This document shows, in pieces, positions 44,674-53,350 of a stretch of 64,000 nucleotides of DNA. Every line of letters starts with the position of its first letter. Position 1 is the first letter of the stretch. Origin of the DNA: Arthrobacter terricola (GTDB lineage: Bacteria; Actinomycetota; Actinomycetes; Actinomycetales; Micrococcaceae). A model generated the notes under the pieces. That model saw only the letters and a program-made list of their open reading frames with translations, had not been told where the DNA came from and ran no database searches. Made by a program: the position numbers and the translations under genes. The stretch covers positions 93,941 to 157,940 of the forward strand of contig NZ_SMRU01000011.1 in the NCBI RefSeq assembly GCF_004354015.1, written 5' to 3'.

Positions 44674-46001
44674 CGTGCACCCGACAGGCGAGTGACGAAC
44701 AAATCCGCCAGGCCGCCGTCAAGGTTTTGCGGCTCAACGATCTGGGGACGATGACCACTGCCGCACCGAACCTCTATCCCCACATGTGGAGTTGGGATGC
44801 CGCTTTCGTCACCATCGGCCTGTCACGCGTGAGCGTACCCCGCGCGATCCAGGAATTGCGCACCCTGCTCAGCGCCCAGTGGTCAACCGGCATGATTCCC
44901 CACATCGTCTTCAGCGACAATGCCACCGGATACTTTCCCGGGCCGGAACGCTGGGGCACCGATTCCGTCGCCGCGCGCCCGGCGGGTGTGCGGACGAGCG
45001 GGATCTGCCAGCCACCTGTCCATGCCATCGCACTGCGCCATGTCGTGGACCGGGGCCGGGAAAACGGGGGCAGCGACCAGTCCGCCGCTGAGGCCTTCCT
45101 GGAAGAATCTTTTGAACAGTGGATGGCCTGGCACCGTTGGCTGGTTGACGCCCGGGATCCGGACGGGACAGGACTGATCGAGATCCACCATGGCTGGGAA
45201 TCCGGTTTCGACAACTCCCCGCGCTGGGATGCAGCCTACGGCCGCGTGCGCCCGGGACGTGTCGAGCCGTTCACGCGTCGTGACACGCTCCATGTTGCCG
45301 ACGCCGCCCAGAGACCGGACGACGCCGAATATACGAAATACCTATGGCTGGTCCAGCAAATGGAATCCGTGGGCTATGACGACAAACTCGTTCCGGGCCT
45401 TGTGGATTTCCGGGTCCGTGACGTGTTCTTTTCCGCGATCCTCGCCGCGTCCAGCGATGGGTTGGCCGGACTCGCCGAGGAGATCGGCCACTCCACGGAA
45501 GCGGCCGAGCTGCGCCGCATTGCCTCCCGTTTTCAGAACGGGGTGGCTGCCACCGTAGATCCAGTCACCGGCCTGGCCCGGGATTACGATGTCCGGGCCG
45601 GCGAGTGGATTTCCACCCGGACAGTATCCGGCTTCGCTCCACTGATTTCCGGCGGAGAAAAGGCCCTGCTTGAAGCCCAGCGGGACTTGCTGCGGGGTCC
45701 GGAATGGATGGGATACCGAGGCCTGGCTTTCGCATTGCCGCCTTCAACCTCACCGGGCAGTCCGGCATTCAAGCCCCGCACCTATTGGCGCGGGCCCGTC
45801 TGGCCTTTCCTCAATCTCCTCCTGGGCTGGGCGAGTCGACGAAACGGCCAGGAGGAGCTCTGCGGTGAGCTGAGGGAAGCCTCCCTGTGCCAGTTGTCGG
45901 ATCTCGCGTTCGGCGAATACTACGAGCCGTTCACCGGCGAACCCCTGGGAAGCCTCGCGCAGTCCTGGACCGCTGCCGCGGCACTCGAATGGCTGGCGTA
46001 G
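44670..46001 (+). CDS. Glucosylglycerate hydrolase-like glycoside hydrolase (GH63 type)
   Basis: A 443-residue alpha/alpha-barrel enzyme closely resembling, from memory, the Mycolicibacterium glucosylglycerate hydrolase: LRLNDLGTMTTAAPNLYPHMWSWDAAF, HHGWESGFDNSPRWD, YWRGPVWP and FGEYYEPFTGEPLGS. The Asp in GFDNSPRWD and the Glu in EYYEPF match the catalytic pair region. It would release glucose and glycerate from glucosylglycerate, a compatible solute accumulated under nitrogen limitation or salt stress. Length agrees with the mycobacterial enzyme. Overlaps the upstream ligase by 4 bases. Confidence 0.85.
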   Translation: MTCTRQASDEQIRQAAVKVLRLNDLGTMTTAAPNLYPHMWSWDAAFVTIGLSRVSVPRAIQELRTLLSAQWSTGMIPHIVFSDNATGYFPGPERWGTDSVAARPAGVRTSGICQPPVHAIALRHVVDRGRENGGSDQSAAEAFLEESFEQWMAWHRWLVDARDPDGTGLIEIHHGWESGFDNSPRWDAAYGRVRPGRVEPFTRRDTLHVADAAQRPDDAEYTKYLWLVQQMESVGYDDKLVPGLVDFRVRDVFFSAILAASSDGLAGLAEEIGHSTEAAELRRIASRFQNGVAATVDPVTGLARDYDVRAGEWISTRTVSGFAPLISGGEKALLEAQRDLLRGPEWMGYRGLAFALPPSTSPGSPAFKPRTYWRGPVWPFLNLLLGWASRRNGQEELCGELREASLCQLSDLAFGEYYEPFTGEPLGSLAQSWTAAAALEWLA

Positions 46002-46100
46002 TGAGTTTGATCACAGTCTTGGCGCGCATCCCTCGGGAGCAGCCGCTTTTACTGACGAGTCGACGTCGAACTGCCCGCTCTCCCGGCGTACGCTGCAACC

Positions 46101-46385
46101 ATGGACAACATCTTCGAGATCGAAATGGTGAATGAGAACGAGTATGCCGTGCGCGCGGATGCGGACGGCTCAACCGTGGAATCCCTCTTCCGAACCGACC
46201 CCGATTACTTGGAGAGCCTTGGGCTTGCCGATGCAGACGGAAAGCGCATCGTGGAGGAAACCGCCCGCTTCCTTGCTGAACACCAGCCCGTCCTCGATTT
46301 CCCGCCCATGATCGACCTCGAAGACATCGCGGCCGCCTACGAGGATTACCCCGAGCAATTGCGCAAGCGCCTCGAAACCACCTGA
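46101..46385 (+). CDS. Small conserved-type hypothetical protein
   Basis: A 94-residue acidic protein (FEIEMVNENEYAVRAD, DLEDIAAAYEDYPEQLRKRL) with good coding character. No Cys, signal or membrane segment is seen. It stands alone between the glycoside hydrolase and the phospholipase gene. I do not recognise a family. Confidence 0.7.
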   Translation: MDNIFEIEMVNENEYAVRADADGSTVESLFRTDPDYLESLGLADADGKRIVEETARFLAEHQPVLDFPPMIDLEDIAAAYEDYPEQLRKRLETT

Positions 46386-46471
46386 CTCTGCACGTCGCCG
46401 TAGCCACGAGGGCCGGCGAGTGGGAGACTGTTCAGCACTGGCAGGAACTCTCTTCCAAGGGGATGGTCGCA

Positions 46472-47785
46472 ATGGCGGCACAAGGTCTCGGCTCCGTGGA
46501 ACACATCGTGGTCCTCATGTTGGAAAACCGCTCATTCGACCACATGCTCGGCTTCCTCTATACCGAATCCGGCAATGTTTCACCGCAAGGCCACTCCTTT
46601 GACGGCCTGGACGGTACGGAGTCCTGCCCTGGCAGCGACGGCAAGCCCGTCACCGTGTACCGCCTGACGCCTTCGACGCCTGATGTCTATTTCATGCCCG
46701 GCGCCGACCCCGGAGAGGGTTACCAAGCAACCAACGATCAGCTTTTCGGCAACCCGGCGGCTCCTGCCTCCGGAGCCGTTGCTCCCATGACCGGCTTTGT
46801 CACCAGCTACGCGAAGGCCATCAAGGACAACCTGGCCAAAGGCTGGCACGTCGTGCCCGGAACCGCCGAAAGCATGATCATGGGCTGTTACACCCCGGAC
46901 ACTTTGCCCGTACTCTCAGCCATGGCGAAAGGATTCGCCGTATGCGACGCCTGGTTCTGCTCGGCCCCCACCATGACGATGCCGAACCGCGCCTTCACGT
47001 GTGCCGGGACGAGCCAAGGCAACCTCGACGACAAGACCAAGAGATTCACCGTGCCGAGCATCTTCGGGCAGCTCACCAACCACGGAATCCCATGGAAAAT
47101 CTACGGTGAAACCGCGTCTCCCCTGACAAAACTGGACTTTGACGACACGCGCCATGCTCCGGCGTCGAACTTTGGCTACTTCAAGGACTTCCAGGCCGAC
47201 GCCAAAGCGGGACGCCTTCCCGCATATTCGTTCCTCGAGCCCGCCTGGTCCGCCGCGGGCAATAGCCAGCACCCCAACTACAACGTGGCGCTCGGCGAAC
47301 AACTCCTGCTCGACACGTACCGTGCCGTCCGCGATGGGCTGGCCTGGGACTCTACCCTCCTCGTCATCACCTACGACGAACACGGCGGCTGCTACGACCA
47401 TGTCGCCCCGCCGTGGGGCGCCACGCCACCGGACAACTCACCCGGTGAATTCGGATTCGATTTCACCCGCTTCGGACCCCGCGTCCCGACAGTCCTGATC
47501 AGCCCGCTCATCCCGCCCGGCACGGTTTTCCGCTCCGAAGGTCCCGTTCCGCTGGACCACACCAGTATTCTCGCGACGGTGGAGCACCGTTGGGGGCTGC
47601 CGCCCCTCACGCACCGCGATGCCGCCGCGCCCGACGTCGGAGCTGCCTTGACGCTTTCGGCTCCTCGGACCGACGACCCGCTTGAGGGCGTCCAGGCTCC
47701 GCCGCCTCCCATGACGCCACGAATCATCGCGACCCAACCCTCGCACCTGCAACAGCTTCACGATGAACTTCTAGCCCTGCCTTAG
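46472..47785 (+). CDS. Phospholipase C / acid phosphatase-like phosphoesterase (PF04185 family)
   Basis: A 437-residue phosphoesterase of the bacterial non-specific phospholipase C family. The hallmark is at the N-terminus (EHIVVLMLENRSFDHMLGF) and later LVITYDEHGGCYDHVAPP, both metal and catalytic regions. The usual Tat signal peptide is missing: the catalytic domain begins almost at residue 10, so the enzyme should be cytosolic unless exported in an unusual way. ATG 46472 is preferred with AAGGGG at good spacing; ATG 46463 sits on that site. Substrate may be a phospholipid or another phosphodiester. Confidence 0.85.
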   Translation: MAAQGLGSVEHIVVLMLENRSFDHMLGFLYTESGNVSPQGHSFDGLDGTESCPGSDGKPVTVYRLTPSTPDVYFMPGADPGEGYQATNDQLFGNPAAPASGAVAPMTGFVTSYAKAIKDNLAKGWHVVPGTAESMIMGCYTPDTLPVLSAMAKGFAVCDAWFCSAPTMTMPNRAFTCAGTSQGNLDDKTKRFTVPSIFGQLTNHGIPWKIYGETASPLTKLDFDDTRHAPASNFGYFKDFQADAKAGRLPAYSFLEPAWSAAGNSQHPNYNVALGEQLLLDTYRAVRDGLAWDSTLLVITYDEHGGCYDHVAPPWGATPPDNSPGEFGFDFTRFGPRVPTVLISPLIPPGTVFRSEGPVPLDHTSILATVEHRWGLPPLTHRDAAAPDVGAALTLSAPRTDDPLEGVQAPPPPMTPRIIATQPSHLQQLHDELLALP

Positions 47786-47818
47786 CCATCACCCCCTACA
47801 AGCACAGGAGCACACACC

Positions 47819-48445
47819 ATGGGAATCATCGTCGTCGACCTGTTCAGCACTCTCGACGGGGTGTATCAAGCACCGGGCGGCCCGGACGAAGACCGCGAAG
47901 GCGGATTCGAGTTCGGCGGCTGGCAAGGCCACTACTTCGACAAAGAAGGCGGGGACATCATTGTGGCGGGAATCCAACGCCTCGATGCCCTGCTCCTCGG
48001 CCGCAAAACATATGACATTTTCGCCGGATTCTGGCCCAACGCCGCCGCCGACGATCCCATTGCCGCCAAGTTCAACGCCGTGCCCAAGTTTGTGGCGTCG
48101 CGCACGCTCAAGGATCCCGGGTGGGCCGGCACCACGGTTTTGCAGGACGTTGCCGCCGAGGTCCGGGAAGTCCGCGGGCAATACGACGAGACCCACGTCA
48201 TTGGAAGTGGAGGCCTGTTCCAGACCCTCCTCGCGGAAGGACTCGTCGACCGGCTCAACCTTTGGCTGTACCCGGTAACTTTGGGCACCGGCAAGAGGAT
48301 CTTCCCGGACGGCACGGTTCCGGCCGCTTTCTCGCTCGCGCAACCGCCGCAAGCGTTTCCCAAGGGCGCAATCTGGCTCGTTTACGAACGCGCGGGAACC
48401 CCGGTGACGGGCATCGATATCGAAGGGGAGCGTGGGGAAGCCTGA
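47819..48445 (+). CDS. Dihydrofolate reductase family protein (RibD C-terminal fold)
   Basis: A 208-residue reductase-fold protein: MGIIVVDLFSTLDGVYQAPGG, LLLGRKTYDIFAGFW, ETHVIGSGGLFQTLLAEGLVDRL and LWLYPVTLGTGKRIFPDG. These match the large actinobacterial dihydrofolate-reductase-like/RibD-C group with an NADPH site but no proven reaction. A GTP-like or pteridine substrate is possible. The next gene starts 50 bases after its stop. Confidence 0.88.
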   Translation: MGIIVVDLFSTLDGVYQAPGGPDEDREGGFEFGGWQGHYFDKEGGDIIVAGIQRLDALLLGRKTYDIFAGFWPNAAADDPIAAKFNAVPKFVASRTLKDPGWAGTTVLQDVAAEVREVRGQYDETHVIGSGGLFQTLLAEGLVDRLNLWLYPVTLGTGKRIFPDGTVPAAFSLAQPPQAFPKGAIWLVYERAGTPVTGIDIEGERGEA

Positions 48446-48494
48446 AAACGTGGAGGCCGGTTACCGGCCCCGGCTCCAAGAGGAAGGAAAGAGC

Positions 48495-48767
48495 ATGGCT
48501 GAACGGGGCAATACAAAGCACAGCCCGCACTTGGACGAAAAAATGCAACAGGAAACCCTGGGCATGGTGAGGAACAGGCAGCCCGCGCACGCCGAGGAAT
48601 GGCGGGAGACTGAACCATTCCCCGATGACACTGATCCTGCCGAAGTCCGGGACGCCGTGGGCAGGGGTGGCCGGGAACCCGAAGACACGGGCCTCGACGA
48701 CGAAGGTCCCGACGACATTCTTGCCGAAGACGAAGGCCCTGACGACGAGGCGACGGCGGAGCGATGA
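48495..48767 (+). CDS. Small acidic hypothetical protein
   Basis: A 90-residue strongly acidic, probably disordered protein: Glu/Asp/Pro/Gly-rich C-terminus (EPEDTGLDDEGPDDI, EDEGPDDEAT) with an internal repeat of the E-G-P-D-D motif. GAGGAAGGAAAGAG precedes the ATG. No family recognised. Confidence 0.6.
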   Translation: MAERGNTKHSPHLDEKMQQETLGMVRNRQPAHAEEWRETEPFPDDTDPAEVRDAVGRGGREPEDTGLDDEGPDDILAEDEGPDDEATAER

Positions 48768-48798
48768 ACTTGGGGGGCCGAGCCGTGGCTCGCGACCC

Positions 48799-51375
48799 CT
48801 AATTGATGAACCGGCGCGCTGCTGCCGCTAGGTACGGTGCTGTCCGGCTCCCGCTGGAGCTTGCGACCACCGCAGGCGTTCCTGCGGCGACCACTTTACC
48901 TCCCTTGTCCCCGCCGGCGGGTCCGAGATCGATGACCCAGTCGGCCGCGGCCACCACGTCCATTTCGTGTTCCACCACAACCACGGTGTTTCCCGAATCC
49001 ACGAGCCGCTGGAGCTGCTTCATGAGCAGCCGGACGTCGGCCGGATGCAGTCCCGTGGTGGGCTCGTCGAGCAGGTACATCGTGTGCCCGCGACGGGCCC
49101 GCTGCAGTTCGGTGGCAAGTTTGATGCGCTGCGCCTCGCCGCCGGACAACTCGGTGGCAGGCTGGCCGAGGCGGAGGTAGCCAAGGCCTACTTCCTGGAG
49201 GGTCTGCAGGCTGCGGGCAACGGCTGGAACGTCGGCAAAGAACGCGTTGGCCGAATCCACCGTCATGCCCAGCACCTCGGCCACGGTCTTGCCGTGATAC
49301 CTGACTTCGAGGGTTTCCGGGTTGTAACGGGAACCATCGCATTCCGGGCACGGTCCGTAGCTGCCGGGCAGGAACAGCAATTCGACGGCGACGAAACCTT
49401 CACCTTGGCATATCTCGCATCGCCCGCCGGCCACGTTGAAGGAGAATCGCCCCGCTCCGTAGCCGCGGGCCTTGGCTTCGTCTGTCGCAGCGAATTCCTT
49501 GCGCACGGCATCGAACAGGCCGGTGTAGGTGGCGAGGTTTGACCGCGGCGTGCGCCCGATCGGTTTTTGGTCCACGGTCACCAGGCGATCCACGTGGTGC
49601 AAGCCCGTGACGTCGCCGACGCTGGGCGCGGCAGCGGGATCTGGTTCGCGTGACCCGTCCCCGTGAAGTCCTGCGCCCACGACTTCGGCCAGGACGTGGC
49701 TGACGAGTGTCGACTTTCCCGAACCGGACACGCCGGTCACAGCGGTCAGGACCCGCAATGGCACAGACACATCCAGGCCGCGCAGGTTGTGCCGGGTGAT
49801 GTCGCTGAGTTCCAGCCATGAACTTGGCGTCCTGCTAGCGCCGGTGCGATGCCCGCCGTCGTGGTCCTCGCCGCCGTCGGGGTCCACGGAACCACCCGCC
49901 CACGGTTCAGCGGCTAGGAATGGACGCGTGACGGAGGCCTCAACGGCCGCGAGGCCCGCAACCGGCCCGCTGTAAAGCACGTTGCCGCCCTGTTCTCCCG
50001 CTTTCGGTCCCACGTCCACAAGCCAGTCGGCGTGGCGGACGATGTCCATGTTGTGCTCCACCACAAACACCGAGTTGCCGGAGGATTTGAGCTGCTGAAG
50101 CACCGCCAGGAGGGGCTCGGCATCGGCAGGATGGAGGCCGGCGGAAGGTTCATCCAGCACGTAGACAACCCCGAACAGCCCGGAGCGAAGCTGCGTGGCG
50201 ATCCGGAGCCGTTGCATTTCCCCAGGGGACAATGTGGGCGTCGCCCGGCCGAGGGCGAGGTACCCCAGGCCCAGGTCCAGCAACACCGTAATCCGCTGGA
50301 GCAGGTCGCGCGTGATTGCGACTGCTATCTCGTTGTCCTCACCCGAGGCCGCCTTGCGGGACGCCGTGCCCGCGTGCGTTAGTTCGCTCGTGGGGCGGAT
50401 CACCTCGGCCAGTTCCGCCAACGGTACGGCGTTGAGCTCGGCAATAGTCTTGCCAGCAAAGGTTACGGCAAGAGCCTCGCGCGTCAGACCGCTGCCGCCA
50501 CATTGCCGGCAAGGACCGGATTCCATGAAGCGGAGGGCCCGCTCGCGCTGGGTGTCGCTCTTGGAATTGGCCAAAGTATGCAGCACGTGGCTCCGGGCGC
50601 TCCAGAACCTGCCCTTGTACGGTTTCTCCACCCGGTCGCGTTCGGGAATGACCTCCACTACCGGCTGCTCCTCGGTGAACAGGATCCAGTCGCGGTCCTC
50701 CCTCGGCAATTTGCTCCAAGGAGTATCGACGTCGTAATCGAGATGGATGAGGATGTCGCGGAGGTTCTTGCCCTGCCATGCGGTAGGCCAGGCGGCAATG
50801 GCTCCGTCCCGGATGCTCAATGATGGATCCGGCACCATCGAGGCTTCGGTCACGGTATGTGCCACACCCATGCCGTGGCACCCTGGACACGCGCCGGCCG
50901 CGGTGTTGGGAGAGAACGCATCCGAGTCGAGCGGGCCGGCACCGGCCGGATGGCTGCCCGCACGCGAGAAAAGCATGCGGAGCGAGTTGGACAACGTTGT
51001 CACCGTCCCCACTGTGGAGCGGCTGCTGGCAGTGCCGCGGCGCTGTTGGAGCGCGACGGCGGGCGGCAGGCCCGTGATCATCTCCACCTTGGGATTGTGC
51101 CCCTGCTGGATGAGGCGGCGGGCATATGGAGCTACGGATTCGAAGTACCGGCGCTGGGCCTCGGCGTAGATCGTGCCGAAGGCCAGTGAGGATTTCCCTG
51201 ATCCCGAGACGCCGGTGAAGGCCACTATCGCGTCGCGCGGGACGGAGACATCCACGTTACGAAGGTTGTTCTCGCGGGCACCCCGCACCCTGACGAAGCC
51301 ATCCGCGGCTACGTCGCTTGGCACGGAAATCAACGCCTCGATGGGCAGCTCGGAAACAGTATGGATACTCGGCAT
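48799..51375 (-). CDS. UvrA-like ABC ATPase lacking the UvrB-binding domain
   Basis: An 858-residue tandem ABC protein of the UvrA superfamily. The first Walker A is GVSGSGKSSLAF; the Walker B regions read VYVLDEPSAGLHP and MYLLDEPTTGLHP. Zinc-knuckle pairs appear as ACPGCHGMG, CRQCGGSG, CEICQGEGF and CPECDGSRYN. The roughly 100-residue UvrB-binding domain normally between the first Walker A and the first zinc knuckle is absent, so this is a class II/DrrC-like UvrA rather than the NER UvrA. The first signature is LSPGEMQ, a departure from LSGGE; the second, LSGGEAQ, is canonical. An efflux transporter gene lies next upstream, hinting at drug tolerance. Confidence 0.88.
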   Translation of the reverse strand: MPSIHTVSELPIEALISVPSDVAADGFVRVRGARENNLRNVDVSVPRDAIVAFTGVSGSGKSSLAFGTIYAEAQRRYFESVAPYARRLIQQGHNPKVEMITGLPPAVALQQRRGTASSRSTVGTVTTLSNSLRMLFSRAGSHPAGAGPLDSDAFSPNTAAGACPGCHGMGVAHTVTEASMVPDPSLSIRDGAIAAWPTAWQGKNLRDILIHLDYDVDTPWSKLPREDRDWILFTEEQPVVEVIPERDRVEKPYKGRFWSARSHVLHTLANSKSDTQRERALRFMESGPCRQCGGSGLTREALAVTFAGKTIAELNAVPLAELAEVIRPTSELTHAGTASRKAASGEDNEIAVAITRDLLQRITVLLDLGLGYLALGRATPTLSPGEMQRLRIATQLRSGLFGVVYVLDEPSAGLHPADAEPLLAVLQQLKSSGNSVFVVEHNMDIVRHADWLVDVGPKAGEQGGNVLYSGPVAGLAAVEASVTRPFLAAEPWAGGSVDPDGGEDHDGGHRTGASRTPSSWLELSDITRHNLRGLDVSVPLRVLTAVTGVSGSGKSTLVSHVLAEVVGAGLHGDGSREPDPAAAPSVGDVTGLHHVDRLVTVDQKPIGRTPRSNLATYTGLFDAVRKEFAATDEAKARGYGAGRFSFNVAGGRCEICQGEGFVAVELLFLPGSYGPCPECDGSRYNPETLEVRYHGKTVAEVLGMTVDSANAFFADVPAVARSLQTLQEVGLGYLRLGQPATELSGGEAQRIKLATELQRARRGHTMYLLDEPTTGLHPADVRLLMKQLQRLVDSGNTVVVVEHEMDVVAAADWVIDLGPAGGDKGGKVVAAGTPAVVASSSGSRTAPYLAAAARRFIN

Positions 51376-51404
51376 CCAAGCGACTGTATCGGCTGCCGGC
51401 GCTC

Positions 51405-52865
51405 CTAGTCTTGCGGGGACCGCGTTTTGGACGCCGCCTCGGTTTCCTTTGCCTGGCTGTTTCCAATGCTTCCCGGCATTGCCAGGACTGCGACGACGGT
51501 CAGCACGGCACTGATCAACACGGCCAGGAACACTGCGGCGGAAGCTGCCACGATGGCCTGCGGATCTGCTTCACCGCCAGGGCTGGCACCATAGATTGCG
51601 TTGGCCACTGCGCCGAAAACTGCGACGCCAAGGGAGCTTCCGATCGAGCGGGCGAAGAGGTTGGTCCCGGTAACAACGCCGCGTTCGTTCCATTCCACGC
51701 TGGACTGGGCCGCGATGAGGCTTGGGGTCGCAACAAGTCCGAGGCCGAGTCCAACGATGAAGCACCCGGACGCTACCAGCAGGATGTTGGGGGTGTGCGC
51801 GGTCAGGGCAAGGACGGCAGAGCCGAGGACGGCGAGCGTCACGCCGATCATTGCAGTCCGGCGAAAGCCGATCCGCAGATAGAAGCGGCCGGCCTGCGAC
51901 GCGCTGATCGGCCAGCCGATGGTCAATGCCGCGAGCGCGAGTCCAGCCAGGATCGGGGAGGTGGACAGTGCTCCCTCGAGGAAGGTGGGCACATAGGAGG
52001 TCAATCCGAGCATGACCGCGCCGACGCCGAAGGAGATCATGGCTGTGGTCGCCAGGAGGCGCCGCGAGACGACCCACGGCGGGAGGACCGGCTCAGCGGC
52101 CCTTCGCTCCACGAAGACGAAGGCGCCCAGCAGCAGCGCTCCGACCACAAAGACCGTCACGCTGATGGAAGAGTTCCAAGCCCACGCCTGACCGCCTTCA
52201 AGGGCCCCGAGGATGATCAGGCTGAGGGACGTGGTCAGGAGGGCAGCGCCACCATAGTCGACCCTGTGACTCGTGCGCTCGACCTTCTCGTGGAACGTCC
52301 GGACCAGCATCCATCCGGCCAAGAGGCATAGCGGGATGTTGACGAGGAATATCCCGCGCCAGATTCCGAGGGACGAGAAGACGCCACCGAGTGTTGGGCC
52401 CACGACGGAGGACACAGCCCACACGCTGGCGAGGTAGCCCTGCACCTTCGCCCGCTCGCTCAACGTGTAGATATCGCCGGCGATAGTGATAGCCACAGGT
52501 TGGACGGCGCCTGCCCCGAGGCCCTGCAGCACCCGGAATGCGATGAGGGCCGGCATGCTCCACGCCACTCCACAAAGGATGGAACCGAGCAAGAACAGTG
52601 CGATGCCACCCAGGATGATGGGCTTCCGGCCAAGCACGTCGGACAGTTTCGCGTAGACGGGAACGCAAACTGCCTGCGCCAGCAAATACGCCGAAAAGAG
52701 CCAGGGGAAGGAAGTGAACCCGCCGACGTCGTGCACAATCGACGGCACCGCCGTGGCCACGATGGTTGAATCGATGGCCACCAGCCCTGTCGAAAGCATC
52801 AGGGCAATCAGGATGGGACCCCGCTCGGAACGGAAACCTACTCCCCCGCCGGCCTCTGCCACCAT
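51405..52865 (-). CDS. DHA2-family (EmrB/QacA-type, 14-TMS) MFS exporter
   Basis: A 486-residue drug:H+ antiporter-type permease. Motif C/D1 is seen at the start (LIALMLSTGLVAIDSTIVATAVPSI), motif A in YAKLSDVLGRKPIIL, and motif B in LIAFRVLQGLGAGAVQP. Fourteen hydrophobic segments are likely. It precedes the UvrA-like gene by 29 bases on the same strand, so the two are probably one operon with a toxin or antibiotic resistance role. Substrate unknown. Confidence 0.9.
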   Translation of the reverse strand: MVAEAGGGVGFRSERGPILIALMLSTGLVAIDSTIVATAVPSIVHDVGGFTSFPWLFSAYLLAQAVCVPVYAKLSDVLGRKPIILGGIALFLLGSILCGVAWSMPALIAFRVLQGLGAGAVQPVAITIAGDIYTLSERAKVQGYLASVWAVSSVVGPTLGGVFSSLGIWRGIFLVNIPLCLLAGWMLVRTFHEKVERTSHRVDYGGAALLTTSLSLIILGALEGGQAWAWNSSISVTVFVVGALLLGAFVFVERRAAEPVLPPWVVSRRLLATTAMISFGVGAVMLGLTSYVPTFLEGALSTSPILAGLALAALTIGWPISASQAGRFYLRIGFRRTAMIGVTLAVLGSAVLALTAHTPNILLVASGCFIVGLGLGLVATPSLIAAQSSVEWNERGVVTGTNLFARSIGSSLGVAVFGAVANAIYGASPGGEADPQAIVAASAAVFLAVLISAVLTVVAVLAMPGSIGNSQAKETEAASKTRSPQD

Positions 52866-52962
52866 GGCACCTCGTTTCCTCTAGTCCACTTACGTGCACG
52901 CTGTTCCGTCCCCGACGGCATAACCGTCCGGGTCACCGAAATAGTCCCGGTAATTTTTGTGG

Positions 52963-53316
52963 TCAGGACCTGCCGGAGGCGTGGTCGATGCAGAAAGGCG
53001 TCCACGGCCTGGCCTCAAGCCGCCCTTCCGCGATAGCGGACCCGCACACGGCGCATGTTCCGTAGCTTCCATCGGCGATCCGCTGGAGGGCGGCCTCGAT
53101 CTGTTCAAGCCCGGACCTGCTTCGCTCCAACAACGCCGAGGCCTGGGAAAGCTCGAACGCTATCGTGCTGCCTTCGGGATCGTGTTCATCGTCGACGTTC
53201 GAATCCTGCCGGGCGACGCTCACTGACACGATGTCCTGGCGAAGGGAAGTGAGGAGGTCCTGCTTGTGGTCCCGTTCTTCCTCGAGTAGCAGCCGGAACC
53301 GCTCAACATTTTCCAT
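52963..53316 (-). CDS. DksA/TraR-type zinc-finger protein
   Basis: A 117-residue protein with an N-terminal coiled-coil (NVERFRLLLEEERDHKQDLLTSL) and a C-terminal zinc finger with CAVC and, 17 residues later, FCIDH, so the fourth ligand is His instead of Cys. The SYGTCAVCG motif is characteristic of DksA/TraR proteins that reach the RNA polymerase secondary channel. The acidic tip sequence typical of true DksA is not obvious. ATG 53316 is used; a TTG three codons upstream is possible. Confidence 0.85.
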   Translation of the reverse strand: MENVERFRLLLEEERDHKQDLLTSLRQDIVSVSVARQDSNVDDEHDPEGSTIAFELSQASALLERSRSGLEQIEAALQRIADGSYGTCAVCGSAIAEGRLEARPWTPFCIDHASGRS

Positions 53317-53350
53317 GGGTTGCAACGCTACCGTGGACGTATTGGCACTG

